Assembly: GCF_019977235.1 (NCBI RefSeq)
Contig: NZ_AP024646.1
Span: 4,340,001 to 4,404,000, forward strand
DNA from: Arthrobacter sp. StoSoilB5
Lineage (GTDB): Bacteria; Actinomycetota; Actinomycetes; Actinomycetales; Micrococcaceae
DNA length: 64,000 nt
Direction: 5' to 3'
Positions 61,352 to 64,000 of this stretch are shown piece after piece. The position numbers and the translations under genes were made by a program. The notes under the pieces are model-generated. The model was not told the origin of the DNA and searched no databases. It saw only the letters and a program-made list of their open reading frames with translations. Each line of letters begins with the position of its first letter. Position 1 is the stretch's first letter.

Positions 61352-62773
61352 TCAAGCCTGGCCGCGGCTAAGGTCGACGCCAAGGCCAAGTTCGCTGATG
61401 CGGGTTGGGAGCCCGGTGTCCAGGGACTGGTTGCCGGCGATGCCGACTGAGACGGAACGGAGGCCATCGATGTACCCCGACGGGCGGCCCAGGGGGTCTA
61501 CGCCCGGTCCGTTGAAGAGGTCCGAGAGCAGCAGGTTGTCGCCGCCTCCGTGTCCTCCCTCGCCATTGACGATCGGGACTTCATAGGCCGCTTCCCAATG
61601 GCGCTGGACAATGAGGCGCTCACCGTTGCGTCGAACGGCGTCGTCTTCCTCGATCGGCGTCGCGCTGGGGTCCACCACGGTCTTCTTGTCGGTGCTGAAG
61701 TGGACCGCCGCGCGCTCAACCACTTCGAGTTCGGCCCGGCCCTCCGTACCATTGACGCTGACCCGGTAGCCCTCCCACGGGCTGTGGGCATTCAGCGAGT
61801 AGCTCAGCGTGGGGCCGCCCTGGTAGTCCACCACGAGGGCCAGGTTGTCCTCGATGGTGATGCCTTCCGTGAAGACGTCCTGGTCGCGGAGGTAGCCGTC
61901 GAACTTTTCGTTGTCGTAGTACAAGGCCTTCAGGCGTTCGTCTTCCCGCATGTCCAGGCGGAACGGATCCGGCGTCAGGCCATCAACGGTGCCGCGCTCC
62001 GGGCGGGCACCCAGTCCGCGCTCGGCAGCGTTCTTGTCGCCATAGAAGCGAAGCCCCCCGGAGGCGAATACGCGCTCGGGGACATCGTTGATCCACCAGT
62101 TGACGAGGTCGAAGTGGTGGGAGGCTTTGTGGATGAGCAGGCCGCCGGAGTTCTTCTTCTCACGGTGCCAGCGGCGGAAGTAGTCCGCGCCGTGCACAGT
62201 GTCCAGCACCCAGCTGAAATCGATGGACGTGACCTTGCCGATCACGCCGTTCTGGATGATCTCCTTGAGCGCGGTGTTACGGGGCGAGTAACGGTAGTTG
62301 AACGTGACGACGACGTTCCGACGGGTTTCTGCCACGGCGGCGGTGATGCGGCGGCAGCCCTCAACATCGATCGTCAACGGCTTTTCAACCACGACGTCGG
62401 CACCCGCCTCGAGCGCTTCGACGATGTAGTCCGCGTGGGTGTAGTCGGGCGTTGTGACAATGACGCGCTCGATGCCGTTGGCCTGGATAAACTCCGTTAG
62501 CTTTGCCGGCTCGAAGGATGCCACTGGCCCGGCGCCGCCCAATTCCTTGATGAGTTCCTGGTAAAACTCCACGCGGCCTTGGTTCACGTCTGAGAGCGCG
62601 ACGAGGTCAGCCACGTCTGCGTGCTGCCCATAGATCGCGCGAATGTACATGTCGGAGCGGCCACCGGTGCCGATAAGGGCAATACGGGTCCTATGACGGA
62701 CAGTGCCTGCGTCGGCCGAGGCGGAAGTCTCGGCCGCGGATGAATGGGTCTCGGCGGTGTCGACGTTGACCAT
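61352..62773 (-). CDS. Gfo/Idh/MocA family oxidoreductase
   Basis: A 473-residue NAD(P)-dependent oxidoreductase with IGTGGRSDMY as the nucleotide loop, VVEKPLT with the conserved lysine, and SHHFDLVNWW with a histidine/aspartate pair of the active site. It differs from the two MocA-DUF6807 fusions and has no extra domain. It is the first gene of the five-gene uronate operon and is divergent from the LacI-family gene, with an operator between them. Confidence 0.92.
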   Translation of the reverse strand: MVNVDTAETHSSAAETSASADAGTVRHRTRIALIGTGGRSDMYIRAIYGQHADVADLVALSDVNQGRVEFYQELIKELGGAGPVASFEPAKLTEFIQANGIERVIVTTPDYTHADYIVEALEAGADVVVEKPLTIDVEGCRRITAAVAETRRNVVVTFNYRYSPRNTALKEIIQNGVIGKVTSIDFSWVLDTVHGADYFRRWHREKKNSGGLLIHKASHHFDLVNWWINDVPERVFASGGLRFYGDKNAAERGLGARPERGTVDGLTPDPFRLDMREDERLKALYYDNEKFDGYLRDQDVFTEGITIEDNLALVVDYQGGPTLSYSLNAHSPWEGYRVSVNGTEGRAELEVVERAAVHFSTDKKTVVDPSATPIEEDDAVRRNGERLIVQRHWEAAYEVPIVNGEGGHGGGDNLLLSDLFNGPGVDPLGRPSGYIDGLRSVSVGIAGNQSLDTGLPTRISELGLGVDLSRGQA

Positions 62774-62839
62774 GGGAATGCCCCTTTCAAAAGGCAGAAG
62801 TGAACCGCTTGACGGCCCGGCGTGATCTGGGAAGAATCA

Positions 62840-62857
62840 TGAGAAAGCGTTTTCTCA
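62840..62857. promoter_or_regulatory. LacI-family operator between MocA operon and regulator gene
   Basis: TGAGAAAGCGTTTTCTCA is an 18-base, almost perfect palindrome in the 179-base gap between the divergent uronate operon and the LacI-family gene. Matching sites occur at 50242 and 52475. Its place suggests control of the operon and autoregulation. Confidence 0.85.
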
Positions 62858-62952
62858 GAGCGTTATAAGCTTTGTATCAAGACTCTGGCGGTTCCGTCAA
62901 CCATTGCCCCAACGCAGGGGCAGCACGCGGACAGCCAACCGGAAGGGGCAAC

Positions 62953-63984
62953 ATGGCACGGAGGAACACCAATCGGCGCGTTGGCATCGCCGACGTCGCG
63001 GAGATGGCCGGCGTCTCGCACGCCACAGTGTCCCGCGTCATGAACGGTAACGCCGCCGTGGATCCCGGCATCGCCGCCCGCGTCCGGGCCGCAGCAACCG
63101 AACTCAAATACCAGCCCAACCCCGTCGGACGAAGCCTGGCCTTGGGGAAGACCGACACCATCGGCATTGTTGTCCCGGATCTGGCCAACCCCACCTTCCA
63201 GGCCATCCTGCGCGGGCTCAGCATTGCAGCAGCCCAGGACGGCTACCGCGTTCTGATCGCGGACTCCTCCGAGGTAACCAGCGAGGAAGCAATCCTTGCC
63301 GGAGAAGCCCGTCGCCGCTGTGATGGAGTAGTGCTCTGTGCACCCCGCATGAGCGATGCCGAACTTGAAGAACTGGCACCTACCCTGCACCCCTTGGTAC
63401 TGATCAACCGCACCACGGTGGCCACCAACACTCCAAGCCTCAGCGTCGACTACGGCCAAGGCATCCAGGAACTGGCACAGCACCTCGTGACCTTGGGTCA
63501 CCGACGCCTTGCCTTCCTCTCCGGCCCGGAGCACAGCGCATCCAACCGCCAGCGGCTGGTTGGCCTGGAGCAATTCCGGAAGGAACACCCGGAGATCGAG
63601 CTCCAGATGCTCCACGGCGGATCCAACTTCGATTCCGGCCATGAATCAACAGAGGCCATCATCGCCAGTGGGGCCACGGGCATCCTGGCCTTTAACGATC
63701 TCGTCGCCATGGGCTTGCTGAGCGGCCTGCACGAGCGTGGAGTGCGGGTACCGCAGGACATCTCGGTGACGGGCTTCGACGATATCCCGTTCGCCAAGTA
63801 CACAACTCCCCCACTGACCACCGCCGCCGTGCCCATCAACGAGCTCGGGAGCCTGGCGTGGCGCAGGATGCGGGAGCAGATCCAGCAAGCAGGCGAGTCG
63901 ACCACGCAGGCCCAGGATGAATTTTCCCCGCGGATGGAAATCCGCAAGAGCACTGCAGCCCCGGCACTCAACCCCGCGAGGTGA
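62953..63984 (+). CDS. LacI-family transcriptional regulator
   Basis: A 343-residue repressor with an N-terminal LacI helix-turn-helix (IADVAEMAGVSHATVSRVMNG in outline, about residues 13-33), the hinge helix NPVGRSLALG and a periplasmic-binding-protein-like effector domain (IGIVVPDLANPTF to VTGFDDIPFAKYTTPPLTT). The effector is probably a uronate or pectin-derived sugar. The start at ATG 62953 has GGAAGGGG upstream. It most likely binds the three TGAGAAAGCGTTTTCT sites in this window. Confidence 0.94.
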   Translation: MARRNTNRRVGIADVAEMAGVSHATVSRVMNGNAAVDPGIAARVRAAATELKYQPNPVGRSLALGKTDTIGIVVPDLANPTFQAILRGLSIAAAQDGYRVLIADSSEVTSEEAILAGEARRRCDGVVLCAPRMSDAELEELAPTLHPLVLINRTTVATNTPSLSVDYGQGIQELAQHLVTLGHRRLAFLSGPEHSASNRQRLVGLEQFRKEHPEIELQMLHGGSNFDSGHESTEAIIASGATGILAFNDLVAMGLLSGLHERGVRVPQDISVTGFDDIPFAKYTTPPLTTAAVPINELGSLAWRRMREQIQQAGESTTQAQDEFSPRMEIRKSTAAPALNPAR

Positions 63985-64000
63985 CATTTAATGCCAATGT

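Overview
The window comes from a high-GC actinobacterium, most probably a member of the Micrococcaceae close to Arthrobacter or Paenarthrobacter. The evidence is an Rv0525-Rv0529-like block (histidine phosphatase, thioredoxin-like protein, CcdA, ResB, CcsB), menaquinone genes nearby, Rex, a BldC-type regulator beside a 32-residue bS22 ribosomal protein gene, frequent GTG/TTG starts, and densely packed operons. The genus is inferred from gene content and style; no database was searched.

Layout. 1-2.7 kb: the right part of a Tn552/Tn5053-like transposon (serine resolvase, DDE transposase, AAA ATPase) lying tail to tail with the nitrite reductase gene. 2.8-10.1 kb, minus strand: nirB with a small unknown partner, an ABC-F ATPase, and a metal ABC importer with Mn-type ligands. 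10.1-23.2 kb, housekeeping: a CPBP protease, menB-menE-menA, small membrane proteins, the cytochrome c maturation operon, a YceI protein and two paralogous membrane proteins with Pro/Gln-rich tails. 23.2-28.5 kb: rex, a glutaredoxin-like gene, a HAD hydrolase, an AbiEi/DUF559-type nuclease-like gene split from its upstream region by an IS256-family element, three tandem arrays that all have a 32-bp period and a shared core, then bS22 and bldC. 28.6-30 kb: DAHP synthase with a leader peptide rich in aromatic residues and an attenuator-like RNA.

30-64 kb is a large carbohydrate island. It has three ABC sugar importers. The first sits with YesL-, YesT/RhgT- and YesU-like genes and a CE7 esterase, which suggests acetylated rhamnogalacturonan or related pectic oligosaccharides. 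The second sits with a GH42 beta-galactosidase. The third diverges from an operon of alpha/beta hydrolase, a Gfo/Idh/MocA-DUF6807 fusion and a degenerate M24 protein. A five-gene operon at 56.9-62.8 kb (MocA, epimerase-like dehydrogenase, KdgD, enolase-superfamily enzyme, semialdehyde dehydrogenase) can feed uronic or aldaric acids into 2-oxoglutarate. A LacI-family regulator at the right edge, and three near-identical operators at 50.24, 52.48 and 62.84 kb, tie the third importer, the fusion operon and the uronate operon into one probable regulon.

The main candidates for something undescribed are the 32-bp GATGTGAGAGA arrays around the DUF559 gene, the aromatic attenuator of the DAHP synthase gene whose leader peptide mRNA looks leaderless, and the hydrolase / MocA-DUF6807 / M24-like operon.
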